Shown: positions 32,246 to 41,732, counted from the first letter of the stretch. The stretch is 64,000 nucleotides of DNA from Streptomyces sp. HM190 (GCF_009857135.1 NZ_CP047318.1:3906001-3970000); one strand, 5' to 3'. Numbers and translations are program-made. Notes: generated by a model from the sequence alone, not told the origin.

Positions 32246-35200
32246 TCAGTCGAACCAGCGGTCGCGGGCCAGCTCCTCCGTCCTGGACGGGTCCTCCAGC
32301 AGCGCCGCGACCTCGAAGCGGCGCGGCCACTGACCCGCCGCCCAGGCCAGCCCGGCCGCGACGCCCTCCAGGGTCGCGGCATGCAGGACACCGTCCCTGG
32401 TCCGGCGCCAGTCGAGTTCGACCCCGTCGACGACGAGTTCCTCGTGCTCGACATAGGTCGCGGGGGTGGCCGGCCCGAGCAGGACGCGCACCGAGTCGGG
32501 CACGTCGTGCTCCGTGCCCTCGGAGTCCACCTCGCCCGTCACCGACTCGCTGAGCCGCCGCACCTGGAACAGTTCGGCCAACTCGGCGGCGCGGGACGGC
32601 CGTACGGGCAGCAGGGGCACGCCGGAGGTGAAGGGCAGCAGGTCGGGCGAGTCGACCACGACCGCGTCGGCGGCGTCCACGACCCTGACCTCGCCGTCCA
32701 CCACGGCCCGCAACTCGTCGGGCAGGGTGACCTGTTCGGGGTCCAGGTCGGCCAAGGCGCCGTACAGGCCGTGGAGTTGCGTCGCCGTCACCTGCCGCTC
32801 CGGATCGGCCAGGCGGTCCAGCAGTTCGGCGGCGCCGCCCGGCTCGTCGAGGAGCGCGGCGACCGACGTGCGCACGCCCAGCGCCCGCAGGACCTGCTCG
32901 TCGTCGAAGCCGGTGGCGTCGGCCTCGTCGTACAGGCCCCGCAGCAGCGGGTCGCCGCCGGACGCGAGGAGACCGGCGGGGCGGCGGCCGTCGAGGACGG
33001 GGTGGCCGCGCAGCCACCAGGCCGTGTAGGGGCGGACGACCTCGTGGGTGCCGTCGGGCAGCAGGATCCGCACCGGCTGCACCAGTGCGTCCCGCAGCGG
33101 GGGCCGGGCGAGCAGGGCGAGCGCCTCGGGCCAGTGGTCCTCGTCGACGAGGTCCAGGTCGCGCACGGCGACGATCTCGGTGGCGACCGGCGGGACGGGG
33201 CTGTCCGGGAACCGGTCGAGGACGTCCTCGCACCACACGTCGACGGCGTCGAGCAGCCCGGCGTCGTCGGGTTCGGCGAAGTCCCCGTCGCGGGGCTCCA
33301 GTTCGTCGGGGTCGAGGACGACGTCGGTGGCGCGGACGAGGGCGAAGTCGGCGAGGACTCCGCACGCGGCCAGCGGCTGCTCGCCCCAGCGCTCGGCCAG
33401 TTCGGCGTCCACGAAGGCCAGTTCGTCCTCGCGCATGATCCGGGCGAACGGGCTTCCGGGCAGGACGAGTTCACCGGCGGGCGACAGCTCGCCGTCCTCG
33501 TCGGGCAGGGCGAGGGCGCCCAGCCAGGGCTCGTCGCCCGGGTCGAGGGCCGCGTCGCGGACGAGGGTGAGGACCAGCTCCGCGAGCTCGTCGGCGTCCG
33601 GGCGGCCGTCCTCGTCGTCCCACGCCAGGCCCTCGTCGTCCAGCGAGGCGGCCACGGCGGCCCGCACCTGCGGGGTGGTGAGCACGGCGCGCGGGGTCGC
33701 GGGCAGGGCGCCCAGCTTCTCCAGGAGCGGGTGCGCGGCGTCCGGGTGGGCGACCTTCAGACCGAGCCGGGCGAGGGTCTCCGGGGCCGTCTGCGCGCCG
33801 TCCGGGGTGGGCAGCAGCACCTGGCGCGGCCCGATCGTCGTACGGCCGTCCGCGAGCGGCACGGGGAGCCCCGAGAGCCGGTCCGGGTCGACGCCGGCGA
33901 GGCTGTCGTAGAGCCGCCGCCACCAGTCGGGCGCCTTCTCCAGGCCGGCGAGCCGGTCGATGGTGTCGCCCAGTGGCAGGCGGGCGACACCGAGCGTGCG
34001 CAGCTCCGCGCGCCGTTCGAGCCCCGCGGGCAGCAGACAGGGCAGGACCTCGGCGAGGACCCGCACGGTCTTCGCGCCGGCGCCCTCGACGACCTCGGCG
34101 TCCCGCGGCCGGAGCGCCTCGGGCAGGTCGTCGTCGTCCGCGGGCGGCAGCGCGCGCGGCAGGAACGCCGTGCGCGGCAGCCGCTCCAGGATCGCCTGGC
34201 GCAGCGCCCCGTCCAGCTCGCCCTTGCCGAGCGGGCCGGGCACGAGATCGATGATCTGCTGCGTCACCGGCTGCCAGGCGGCGAGGAGTTCGGCGTACGC
34301 GTCGGCCGCGCGCCGGACGAGGAAGTCGGTCAGCGGGCCGGGCGCGGCGTGCCGCCGGGTCGTGTCCAGCGGGAACGACGCGATGAGCAACGCGGGCACA
34401 CCGAGGGCCTCGTCGCTGGGCGTCGGGGCGTGCACCACAGGGCTGGTGCGGGGGCGGACCGGCGCGCCGTCGGGCCCCGTCGGGACCGCCCACGTGACGG
34501 ACCAGTGGGGCCGCAGCCGCTCCTCCACGGGCCGGTCGGCGAGCAGCGCCGCCTCGACCGCGCCGTGCTCGGCCACCGTGCGCCAGCGCGTGACCCCGTC
34601 CCGCGAGTCCTCGATGACGACGTACGCCCCCTCCTCGCGCCGTCGCACGGTGCGCGCGGGAGCGTCACCGTTCTCGATGACGACCTCCTCCAGGCCGGGC
34701 AGGGCGAGGAGCAGGGCGTCGTCGACGGCGTTCAGCAGCCGCTCGGCGAGATCCCCGGCGGCGGCGTCGCGCAGCGGCAGGATGACGACGGTGTCGTACG
34801 TCTCCGGCGCGGACCCCTCGGCCGCGAACGGCAGCCGCAGCAGCGGTACGTGCCCTTCCCGGCGGCGGATCTCGTCGCCGAGCCCGGGGCTGTGCCGGGC
34901 CGTCTCGGCGGCGAGCAGCCGGGCCTCGGCCAGCGACCAGCGGATGCCGCCGTGCCGGCCGACGACGGCGGGCTCGTCGGTGACGGCGAGGACGGCGGCG
35001 AACCCGACGCCGAACCGGCCGACCGCCTGGTCGTGGCCCTCCCGCTTCGCGGACGCGCGCAGCGTGGACAGCGACTCGACGCCGGCCGCGTCGAGGGGGG
35101 CGCCGGTGTTGGCGGCGACGAGGACGCCATCGCGGAGGGTGAGCCGCAGCCGGCCCGGCACCTTGGCCCTGGCCGCCGCGTCGGCGGCGTTCTGCGCCAG

Positions 35201-35371
35201 CTCCACGACGAGCCGGTCCCGGTACCCGCCGAGGGCGAGGTCCTCCTCGGCGTTGGCGTCCTCACGGAACCTCGCCGGGCTGGTCGCCCAGGCGTCCAGC
35301 ACTCCGCGCCGCAGCCGCGCCGTCCCGAACGGATCCGCGCCCTCGGCCGCCGGCCGCACGAACTTGCTCAC
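32246..35371 (-). CDS. Sacsin-type N-terminal ATPase protein
   Basis: A 1,041-residue protein. Residues about 30-200 form an Hsp90-like (GHKL) ATPase as in sacsin: helix ELAQNAADAAARA with the N-box Asn, DGVLVAANTGAPLD as the second box and GRFGVGFAAVLAV as the glycine lid. The rest is an Asp/Glu/Leu-rich alpha-solenoid-like body without recognised domains. Bacterial members are annotated only as ATP-binding or chaperone-like. It is transcribed alone, between a secreted protein gene and a repeat region; a role in protein quality control or in defence is possible but not shown. Confidence 0.82.
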   Translation of the reverse strand: MSKFVRPAAEGADPFGTARLRRGVLDAWATSPARFREDANAEEDLALGGYRDRLVVELAQNAADAAARAKVPGRLRLTLRDGVLVAANTGAPLDAAGVESLSTLRASAKREGHDQAVGRFGVGFAAVLAVTDEPAVVGRHGGIRWSLAEARLLAAETARHSPGLGDEIRRREGHVPLLRLPFAAEGSAPETYDTVVILPLRDAAAGDLAERLLNAVDDALLLALPGLEEVVIENGDAPARTVRRREEGAYVVIEDSRDGVTRWRTVAEHGAVEAALLADRPVEERLRPHWSVTWAVPTGPDGAPVRPRTSPVVHAPTPSDEALGVPALLIASFPLDTTRRHAAPGPLTDFLVRRAADAYAELLAAWQPVTQQIIDLVPGPLGKGELDGALRQAILERLPRTAFLPRALPPADDDDLPEALRPRDAEVVEGAGAKTVRVLAEVLPCLLPAGLERRAELRTLGVARLPLGDTIDRLAGLEKAPDWWRRLYDSLAGVDPDRLSGLPVPLADGRTTIGPRQVLLPTPDGAQTAPETLARLGLKVAHPDAAHPLLEKLGALPATPRAVLTTPQVRAAVAASLDDEGLAWDDEDGRPDADELAELVLTLVRDAALDPGDEPWLGALALPDEDGELSPAGELVLPGSPFARIMREDELAFVDAELAERWGEQPLAACGVLADFALVRATDVVLDPDELEPRDGDFAEPDDAGLLDAVDVWCEDVLDRFPDSPVPPVATEIVAVRDLDLVDEDHWPEALALLARPPLRDALVQPVRILLPDGTHEVVRPYTAWWLRGHPVLDGRRPAGLLASGGDPLLRGLYDEADATGFDDEQVLRALGVRTSVAALLDEPGGAAELLDRLADPERQVTATQLHGLYGALADLDPEQVTLPDELRAVVDGEVRVVDAADAVVVDSPDLLPFTSGVPLLPVRPSRAAELAELFQVRRLSESVTGEVDSEGTEHDVPDSVRVLLGPATPATYVEHEELVVDGVELDWRRTRDGVLHAATLEGVAAGLAWAAGQWPRRFEVAALLEDPSRTEELARDRWFD

Positions 35372-35429
35372 GGTTCACCTTCCATGTCGCCGGTGAGCAC
35401 GAACGTACCGCGTCGCTGCGCTCGCTCGC

Positions 35430-35680
35430 GCCGGGGCGCCTCGGGGGAGGGGGTGCGCGGTTCGTCGGCGGGTGCGGGTGCGCGGGGGCCGTTCGCGCAG
35501 TTCCCCGCGCCCCTGAGAAGCGACCGGGGCTGCGCCCCGTGCTTTTCAACGGCGACGCCTGCTGAAGGACGGGGCGCAGGCCCGCACCTTCAGGGACGCG
35601 GGGAACTGCGCGAGCGACCACGACGCACCCGCACCCGCACCCGCACCCGCCGACGAACCACGCACCCCCGAGCCATCAGA
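35430..35680. repeat. Large palindromic intergenic repeat
   Basis: Left arm 35456-35520 (GTTCGTCGGCGGGTGCGGGTGCG...CGCGCAGTTCCCCGCG CCCCTGA) is mirrored by right arm 35590-35672 (CGCGGGGAACTGCGCG...CACCCGCACCCGCCGACGAAC). Inside them GGGCTGCGCCCCGT and ACGGGGCGCAGGCC form a second nested pair. The whole could fold into a cruciform or a long RNA hairpin. The core CGCGGGGAACTGCGCG is a sequence found again and again between Streptomyces genes. Confidence 0.8.
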
Positions 35681-35703
35681 CGGCCCTCGCACCACAGCCC
35701 TGA

Positions 35704-36636
35704 TCAGGAGTGACCGAGATCCGCCTCGGCCTCGGTGTCCTCCGCGCCCACCGGCACCGACCCGGAGTCCGGCGACGGCCGCAGCGGGAAGGGGTCGACC
35801 CTGGTCTCGTCGAGCCGCGGCGGAGCCGGCTGCGGCGGCTTCGGCATGATCGCCGCCTCGGAGTGCCCCCCGCACCCGTACGTCAGCGACACGACCCGTC
35901 CGTCCGCCGGCGCGAACTCGTTCGCGCACACCCCGAAGGCCTGCCCGAGCGACCCTCCGATCGGTACGAGGAACCCGCAGCTGACGCAGGACGCGGGCGC
36001 GGCCTGGGCCATCGCGGTCTTCGCCCCGAACCCTTCCTCCCAGCGGTCCGCGGCCGTGTGCAGTCCGTACCGGGAGAGCACGCGGGCCCGCCGCAGGCCC
36101 AGTTCCTCGGCGACCGCGGCGATGGATCCGCGGCTCGGCGCGATCGGCAGGTTCGCCGGGACACCGCCCGCGACCTCCGCGTCCTCCGCCTCCACCAGCT
36201 CGGCCATGTCCTCGGAGACCGGGGAGTTCGGCGGCGGCTCGTCCTCGCCGGTGAAGCCGGGCTCCAGCCGCAGGTCCTCCGCGTCGGTGGGCAGCAGATC
36301 ACCGGGACCCATGTCGCCGGGCCGGAGCCGCTCGCTCCACGGCACCCACTCCGGCGCGAGCAGCGCGTCGGGGCCGGGCAGCAGGACGACCTCGTCCAGG
36401 GTGACGATCTTCGCGCGGGAGGCGCGGGCGACGGTGACGGCCCAGCGCCAGCCGCGGTAGCCCATCTCCTTGCACTCGAAGAAGTGCGTGACAACACGGT
36501 CGCCCTCGGACACGAGCCCCGCGTGCTCCCCCACCACACCGGGCGCGGCCGCCTCCTCGGCGGCGGCGCGGGCGAGGTCGACGGCCTCGGCGCACAAGCG
36601 GTCGGGGGTGCGGCTTCGCGTTGTCGCTGCGCTCAC
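35704..36636 (-). CDS. DUF3027 protein
   Basis: A 310-residue protein of the actinobacterial DUF3027 family. Marks are HFFECKEMGYRGWRWAVTVARA near the start and a putative zinc-binding segment PASCVSCGFLVPI...FGVCANEFAPADGRVVSLTYGCGGHSE with four cysteines. GTG at 36636 has GGAGAG about 12 bases upstream. Function unknown; the cysteine cluster suggests a metal-binding or nucleic-acid role. Confidence 0.85.
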   Translation of the reverse strand: MSAATTRSRTPDRLCAEAVDLARAAAEEAAAPGVVGEHAGLVSEGDRVVTHFFECKEMGYRGWRWAVTVARASRAKIVTLDEVVLLPGPDALLAPEWVPWSERLRPGDMGPGDLLPTDAEDLRLEPGFTGEDEPPPNSPVSEDMAELVEAEDAEVAGGVPANLPIAPSRGSIAAVAEELGLRRARVLSRYGLHTAADRWEEGFGAKTAMAQAAPASCVSCGFLVPIGGSLGQAFGVCANEFAPADGRVVSLTYGCGGHSEAAIMPKPPQPAPPRLDETRVDPFPLRPSPDSGSVPVGAEDTEAEADLGHS

Positions 36637-37062
36637 AGGTATCGCTTCTCTCCTACGCCGTCTCACGAGTGCGCCTCCCTCGGCGGGGGGTGCGGACGGA
36701 GCGGACCAGGGGGCCGCGTCGACGTCCGCGCCCGATCGCACTCGGGCGCACCTATGTCACCCATTCTGCGGGATGAACGTCAGGCGCGCGGCCGAGAACA
36801 ACCGCCGCGGGCGCGCTATGCACGCTACCTTCTCCAGCGCCCGGCGCCCACACCGACGTTACGGTTCCGCCGCGCCGGGCTTGGACCGGGACCGGTTTCC
36901 GGGGGCGGATCAGGTGGCCCGGCGTTGGCGTGAACCGAGCACGCGCGGGCAGGTGAGGGCGGGTCGCGCGGTTCCCCGGGCCACCGGGCGTCCGCCACCG
37001 CGTTCGCCGCCATCCGAGCGGTAACCGCACTACGGCCCCCCTTCTCGGGGCACTATGACGAG
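36637..37062. other. Divergent intergenic region
   Basis: About 426 bases between the DUF3027 gene (-) and an MFS gene (+). I see no convincing gene. The right end carries CACTAT (37051-37056), 6 bases before the GTG of the MFS gene, a possible leaderless -10 box. Promoters for both genes should lie here. Confidence 0.45.
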
Positions 37063-38454
37063 GTGACCGGCGCCGAGCGGAGCGGAACCCGCGGCGGTTC
37101 AGGTCGACTGACCGGAGCCGTCCGCTCGCTGACCCGCGCCCTGCAGCGCCCGGTGACGGCTCCGGCCCGCGGCATCCGCAAGGCCACCCACGCGCACGGC
37201 GCCGGCGAGTCCGGCCTCGGCAAACTCATCGAACTGCACGGGGTGAACGGCGCGGGCGACGTGATGATCACCGTCTCCCTCGCCTCCACCGTCTTCTTCT
37301 CCGTCCCCACCGACGAGGCCCGCGGCCGGGTCGCCCTCTACCTCGCCGTCACCCTCGCCCCCTTCGCCCTCCTCGCCCCCGTGATCGGCCCCCTCCTGGA
37401 CCGTCTCCCGCACGGCCGGCGCGCCGCGATGGCGGGCGCGATGCTGGCGCGGGCGTTCCTCGCGCTCGTCCTGGTCGGCGCCGTGGAGACGGGCGGCATC
37501 GAGCTGTACCCGGCCGCGCTCGGCGTCCTCGTCGCGTCGAAGGCGTACGGCGTGGTCCGGAGCGCGGTCGTCCCCCGCCTCCTCCCACCCTCGTTCTCGC
37601 TGGTCAAGGCGAACTCTCGGGTCACCCTCTCCGGTCTCCTCGCCACCGGTGTCGCCGCGCCGATCGGGGCCGGGCTCCAGGCGCTGGGCCCGCGCTTCCC
37701 GCTGTACGGGGCGTGCGTGATCTTCATCGCGGGGACGTTCCTGTCGTTCACGCTGCCGCCCAAGGTCGACTCCGCGAAGGGCGAGGACATCGCGCTGCTC
37801 GCCGCGGACCCGGAGCATCTGCACGGACCGCACCGCGCGAAGACGCTGAAGCGCCCGAACCTGCGGACGGTGGGCCCGGCCGTCACGCACGCCCTCGCCG
37901 CGAACGCGTCGCTGCGCTGCCTGTCCGGCTTCCTGATCTTCTTCCTGGCGTTCCTGCTGCGGGTGCACCCGCTCCCCGGGCAGAGCGCGGCCGTCTCCCT
38001 CGGCATGGTGGCCGTCGCGGCGGGTACGGGCAACGCGCTCGGCACCGCCGTGGGCGCCTGGCTGAGGTCACGGGCGCCGGAGCTGATCATCGTGACCGTG
38101 GTGGCGGTGGAACTGGTCGTCGCGGTGCTGGCGGTGGTGTTCTTCGGCGCGTTCTTCATCGCCTGCCTGGCCGCGTTCGCCGGTCTGTCGCAGGCCCTGT
38201 CGAAGCTGGCCCTGGACGCGCTGATCCAGCGGGACGTCCCCGAGGCCGTCCGGACCTCCGCGTTCGCCCGCTCCGAGACGCTGCTGCAGATGTCGTGGGT
38301 GGTGGGGGGCGGCATCGGTATCGCCCTGCCCCTGGTCGGCACGCTCGGCATGGCCGTGGCCGCCGGGATCGTCGCCGTGGGCTGGCTGACCACGGTCCGC
38401 GGCCTGCTCTCCTGCGCCCGGCACGGTGGCACGTCCCGGACGAAGGTGGCGTGA
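37063..38454 (+). CDS. MFS-type membrane transporter
   Basis: A 463-residue protein with about twelve hydrophobic helices of the MFS class. After a polar 60-residue N-terminus the first helix is GDVMITVSLASTVFFSV, and loop 2-3 contains LLDRLPHGRRAAM. This group is conserved beside the DUF3027/DUF2771/mqn genes in Streptomyces. Substrate unknown. The GTG start has no Shine-Dalgarno and may be leaderless. Confidence 0.8.
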   Translation: MTGAERSGTRGGSGRLTGAVRSLTRALQRPVTAPARGIRKATHAHGAGESGLGKLIELHGVNGAGDVMITVSLASTVFFSVPTDEARGRVALYLAVTLAPFALLAPVIGPLLDRLPHGRRAAMAGAMLARAFLALVLVGAVETGGIELYPAALGVLVASKAYGVVRSAVVPRLLPPSFSLVKANSRVTLSGLLATGVAAPIGAGLQALGPRFPLYGACVIFIAGTFLSFTLPPKVDSAKGEDIALLAADPEHLHGPHRAKTLKRPNLRTVGPAVTHALAANASLRCLSGFLIFFLAFLLRVHPLPGQSAAVSLGMVAVAAGTGNALGTAVGAWLRSRAPELIIVTVVAVELVVAVLAVVFFGAFFIACLAAFAGLSQALSKLALDALIQRDVPEAVRTSAFARSETLLQMSWVVGGGIGIALPLVGTLGMAVAAGIVAVGWLTTVRGLLSCARHGGTSRTKVA

Positions 38455-38534
38455 GCGGGCGGAACGCGGGCCCCGCGACGCCGTCCGCCCCGGCACGCCG
38501 TACCCCACGTAGGGGCACCCCTGGACATGCCAGA

Positions 38535-38540
38535 TAGCCT
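38535..38540 (+). promoter_or_regulatory. -10 box of the DUF2771 lipoprotein gene
   Basis: TAGCCT ends 6 bases before the ATG at 38547, with no ribosome site between, the leaderless pattern. Confidence 0.65.
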
Positions 38541-38546
38541 TCGCCC

Positions 38547-39014
38547 ATGACCTCCCAGCGTTCCCGTCGCGCCGCAGCCACTCTCGGCGCTGTTTCCGCC
38601 GGACTCCTCGTGCTGTCTGCCTGCGACAAGCCGACGCCGATGGCCACCGTCACGTTCGGCACCGAGTCGGTCAGCACCGAGGCCGAGTGCTACGAGACCC
38701 TCAGCGCCGAGCAGGCCGCGAAGTGCGCCAGGGAGAAGCCGTCGAAGTCGATCGACGTGCCCCAGGGCGAGACCCTGCGCATCGGTGTCGACCCGGAGAT
38801 CGCGGAGACCGGCTGGGCCCTGTGGATCAACGGGGAGCCCGCCACCGACACGTTCAAGAAGACGTACTGGGCCTTCCAGAACGCCGACCTGTTCGCCACG
38901 CAGCCCGGCCAGACCGCGCAGAAGTCGCTGACGGTCAGCGTCGTCGAGCAGAAGAAGGGCTCCACGGAGTACAAGGGCGTCTGGAACTTCACGTTCAAGA
39001 ACCCGGACGCCTGA
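38547..39014 (+). CDS. DUF2771 lipoprotein
   Basis: A 155-residue lipoprotein. The lipobox is LVLSAC with the modified cysteine at about residue 26, then DKPTPMATVTFG. The mature part has an Ig-like beta pattern (VPQGETLRIGVDPEIAETGWALWINGEP). DUF2771 proteins are conserved in streptomycetes, anchored on the outer face of the membrane, function unknown. It precedes mqnB by 16 bases and might be cotranscribed with it. Confidence 0.85.
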   Translation: MTSQRSRRAAATLGAVSAGLLVLSACDKPTPMATVTFGTESVSTEAECYETLSAEQAAKCAREKPSKSIDVPQGETLRIGVDPEIAETGWALWINGEPATDTFKKTYWAFQNADLFATQPGQTAQKSLTVSVVEQKKGSTEYKGVWNFTFKNPDA

Positions 39015-39030
39015 TCCGCGTACGCCGTCC

Positions 39031-39783
39031 ATGCGCATCCTCGTAGCCACCGCCGTCCCCGCAGAGCGGGACGCGGTGGCACGCGCGTTTCCTGGCCCGT
39101 CCACCGAGGTGTGCCTCCCGGCGGGGTCCCTGTACCGCCATGTCGCCGCCGGGTCCGTGTACGACCTCCTCGCCGCCGGTGTGGGGCCCGCGCTCGCCGC
39201 CGCCTCCACCTCCGCCGCGCTGACCGCCGGGGTGCTGGGCGGGGCGCCGTACGACCTGGTGGTGTCGGCGGGGATCGCGGGCGGTTTCCAGCCGGGGGCC
39301 CCGCTCGGGTCGCTGGTGCTGGCCGAGGCGATCACGGCGGCGGACCTGGGCGCCGAGACCCCGGCCGGTTTCGTCCCGGTCACCGACCTCGGGTTCGGCA
39401 CCGTCACCCATCACCCGCCGAGGGCGCTGGTGGACCTGGTCGCCGCGGCGACCGGGGCCCGCACCGGCACGGTGCTGACCGTCTCCACGGTCACCGGCAG
39501 CGCCGAGCGCGCCGCGGAGCTGCGCACCCGGCACCCGGACGCGCTGGCGGAGGCGATGGAGGGCTTCGGGGTCGCCGAGGCGGCCGCCGCGCACACCACC
39601 CCCGTACTGGAACTGCGTGCCGTGTCCAACCCCGTCGGCCCCCGAGACCGTGCGGCCTGGCGGATCGGCGACGCGCTGACCGCCCTCACCGGGGCCTTCG
39701 GGAAGCTGACGCCCGCACTGGAGAGTTGGAACCCACATGAGCCGGATGAGCCACAGCAACAGCACGGGCGGCACGAGCGCTGA
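39031..39783 (+). CDS. mqnB: Futalosine hydrolase
   Basis: Removes hypoxanthine from futalosine in the futalosine route to menaquinone. The 250-residue protein has the nucleoside-phosphorylase/hydrolase fold: MRILVATAVPAERDAV, VVSAGIAGGFQPGAPLGSLVLAE and the late EAMEGFGVAEAAA motif, where the E-x-M-E-G loop binds the ribose. The next gene in the pathway, mqnD, overlaps its 3' end by 47 bases. mqnA, mqnC and mqnE are not in the window. Confidence 0.93.
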   Translation: MRILVATAVPAERDAVARAFPGPSTEVCLPAGSLYRHVAAGSVYDLLAAGVGPALAAASTSAALTAGVLGGAPYDLVVSAGIAGGFQPGAPLGSLVLAEAITAADLGAETPAGFVPVTDLGFGTVTHHPPRALVDLVAAATGARTGTVLTVSTVTGSAERAAELRTRHPDALAEAMEGFGVAEAAAAHTTPVLELRAVSNPVGPRDRAAWRIGDALTALTGAFGKLTPALESWNPHEPDEPQQQHGRHER

Positions 39784-40666
39784 GCGGGCGGCCGACACCG
39801 TGCGGATCGCCTACTCCCCCTGCCCCAACGACACGTTCGTCTTCGACGCGTGGGCGCACGGCCGGATCCCCGGCGCCCCCGCGCTGGACGTGACGTTCGC
39901 GGACATCGACATCACCAACGGCATGGCCGAGCGCGGCGGCGACCTGGACGTCATGAAGGTGTCGTACGCGGTCCTGCCGTACGTCCTCGACGACTACGTG
40001 CTGCTGCCGTGCGGCGGCGCGCTGGGCCGGGGCTGCGGGCCGCTGGTGCTGACGCGGGAGCCGGGCACCGGGGGCACCTCCCACGCTTTCGGCAGTGGGG
40101 GACTGACGGGGCGCACGGTGGCCGTGCCGAGCGAGCGGTCGACGGCGTACCTGCTGTTCCGTCTCTGGGCGGCGGACACGCTGCCCGGCGGGGTCGGCGA
40201 GATCGTCGTGATGCCGTTCCACGAGATCATGCCCGCCGTGCGGGACGGGGAGGTCGACGCGGGACTCGTCATCCACGAGGCCCGGTTCACGTACCGGAAC
40301 TACGGGCTGCACCAGCTCGCCGACATGGGCGAGCACTGGGAGTCGACGACGGGTCTGCCGATTCCCCTCGGCGCGATCATCGCGAAGCGCTCGCTGGGCG
40401 AGGAGACGCTGCGCGGACTCGCGGACACCATCCGGGCGTCCGTCCGCGCCGCCTGGGACGACCCCGAGGCGTCCCGCCCGTACGTCCTCGCGCACGCGCA
40501 GGAGATGGACCCCGCCGTCGCCGACCAGCACATCGGTCTGTACGTCAACGAGTTCACGGCGGACCTGGGCGAGGCCGGCTACGCGGCGATCCGCGGTCTG
40601 CTCACCCGCGCGGCGGCCGAGGGACTGGTACCGCCCCTCGGCCCGCACGCGCTCGACTTCCCCTGA
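39737..40666 (+). CDS. mqnD: 1,4-dihydroxy-6-naphthoate synthase
   Basis: Converts cyclic de-hypoxanthine futalosine to 1,4-dihydroxy-6-naphthoate in menaquinone synthesis. The 309-residue protein has a periplasmic-binding-protein-like fold with RIAYSPCPNDTFVFDAW, the family signature, ADIDITNGMAE, and DAGLVIHEARFTY with the key histidine. The start ATG (39737) lies inside mqnB, so the two are translationally coupled; an ATG at 39746 is an alternative. Confidence 0.95.
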   Translation: MSRMSHSNSTGGTSAERAADTVRIAYSPCPNDTFVFDAWAHGRIPGAPALDVTFADIDITNGMAERGGDLDVMKVSYAVLPYVLDDYVLLPCGGALGRGCGPLVLTREPGTGGTSHAFGSGGLTGRTVAVPSERSTAYLLFRLWAADTLPGGVGEIVVMPFHEIMPAVRDGEVDAGLVIHEARFTYRNYGLHQLADMGEHWESTTGLPIPLGAIIAKRSLGEETLRGLADTIRASVRAAWDDPEASRPYVLAHAQEMDPAVADQHIGLYVNEFTADLGEAGYAAIRGLLTRAAAEGLVPPLGPHALDFP

Positions 40667-40709
40667 CCGCCCCGCGCCCGAGACCGCGGGCGGGGGCCAC
40701 GGCCGGGGG

Positions 40710-41093
40710 CTACACGTCCAACTGGTCGGCCACCGCCCGCAGCAGGCCGGCGATCTTCTTGCCGGCCGTGCGCTCGGGGTAGCGGCCCCGCTCCAGCATC
40801 GGCGTGATGTTCTCCAGAAGCGTCGTCAGGTCCTGCACGATCGAGGCCAGTTCGTCCGGCTTCTTGCGCTGGGCGGCGGCGACCGAGGGGGCCGGCTCCA
40901 GGATCGTCACGGAGAGCGCCTGGTCGCCGCGCTGACCGGCGACGACGCCGAACTCGACGCGCTGGCCCGGCTTCAGGCTGTCCACACCGGTCGGCAGTAC
41001 GGAGGAGTGGACGAAGACGTCACCGCCGTCGTCACGGGAGAGAAAGCCGAAGCCCTTCTCGCTGTTGAACCATTTGACCTTGCCAGTCGGCAA
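40710..41093 (-). CDS. Cold-shock domain protein with C-terminal extension
   Basis: A 127-residue protein. Residues 1-67 are a cold-shock domain with both RNP motifs (KGFGFLSR and VFVHSS), binding single-stranded nucleic acid. The extra ~60 residues (KKPDELASIVQDLTTLLENITPML...) are helical and typical of this streptomycete subfamily. The start is a TTG at 41093, placed 8 bases after GAGGGAG and directly before PTGKVKWF. Confidence 0.92.
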   Translation of the reverse strand: MPTGKVKWFNSEKGFGFLSRDDGGDVFVHSSVLPTGVDSLKPGQRVEFGVVAGQRGDQALSVTILEPAPSVAAAQRKKPDELASIVQDLTTLLENITPMLERGRYPERTAGKKIAGLLRAVADQLDV

Positions 41094-41732
41094 AGCACAC
41101 ACTCCCTCGATCGCTCCCGGACTGGCCGGACACCGTTGATCTGCCGTTGCGACAGCCTACCGGGGGTTTCTCCAGCCGGACACGCCTTAAAACGAGACTG
41201 CGCTCCTACCAGTGAAGGCAGAGGCCGAAAGTGGTGCAGGAAGCGTGAGGGGATACCCAATGTGCCGGTGGAGCGTGGCGCGGAGGACTCCAAAAGCCCT
41301 GGCAGCGTCCGGACCAGCGCGGGTGCGCTCCACGATCGTGTCTCACTCAAGCTCAGCAAAGGCAACCATCGAGTGAAGAAGAATTTCCCCTCTCCCTTCG
41401 GGGAGTAGTCACCGGCGAGAGTGCCGGTGACGATGCGGAGCGCGATTCCACGCGCGTGCGAGAGGGGGTCTCCCTCAGAGATCTTCGAGCAACCGGCCGC
41501 AGTCGGAGCGTCATTCTGAAGATGTGCTGATTTCGCTGTCTGACCTGGTCTTCTCGCCGGGTGGCGGAAGGGTGGCGGGACCGCGGTCGTGCGCGGGCGG
41601 TCTCACGGAGACCGCCCCTCGATCGTGTGATCCGGCACCAGCGACCCGCACCGGCTCCCTGACGGCGACCTGAAGGTGCGCGTGGGCGAGGTCGCAGGCG
41701 ATCTCGTCGGTCCTGCTGGAGCTGAGCCGACG
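41094..41732. other. Intergenic region between csp and luxR
   Basis: About 640 bases with no supported gene. It holds the csp promoter at the left, a perfect 8-bp inverted repeat TCACCGGC-GAGAGT-GCCGGTGA (41409-41430), and the luxR terminator (41595-41617). A stretch at 41180-41410 is less G+C-rich than the surroundings, and its reading frames do not look coding. Confidence 0.55.
41595..41617 (-). terminator. Terminator of the luxR gene
   Basis: GGGCGGTCTC-ACG-GAGACCGCCC, a perfect 10-bp stem with a 3-base loop, about 115 bases after the luxR stop on the minus strand. Confidence 0.7.

Noticed and set aside
31718..35713. Plus-strand reading frame of more than 1,300 codons opposite the sacsin-like gene
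   Set aside because: The minus-strand frame has a recognisable ATPase and sensible composition; the plus-strand product is Gly/Arg/Val-rich without domains.
41180..41430. Small RNA or tRNA gene in the csp-luxR gap
   Set aside because: No cloverleaf, CCA end or convincing promoter-terminator pair; only an isolated 8-bp inverted repeat.
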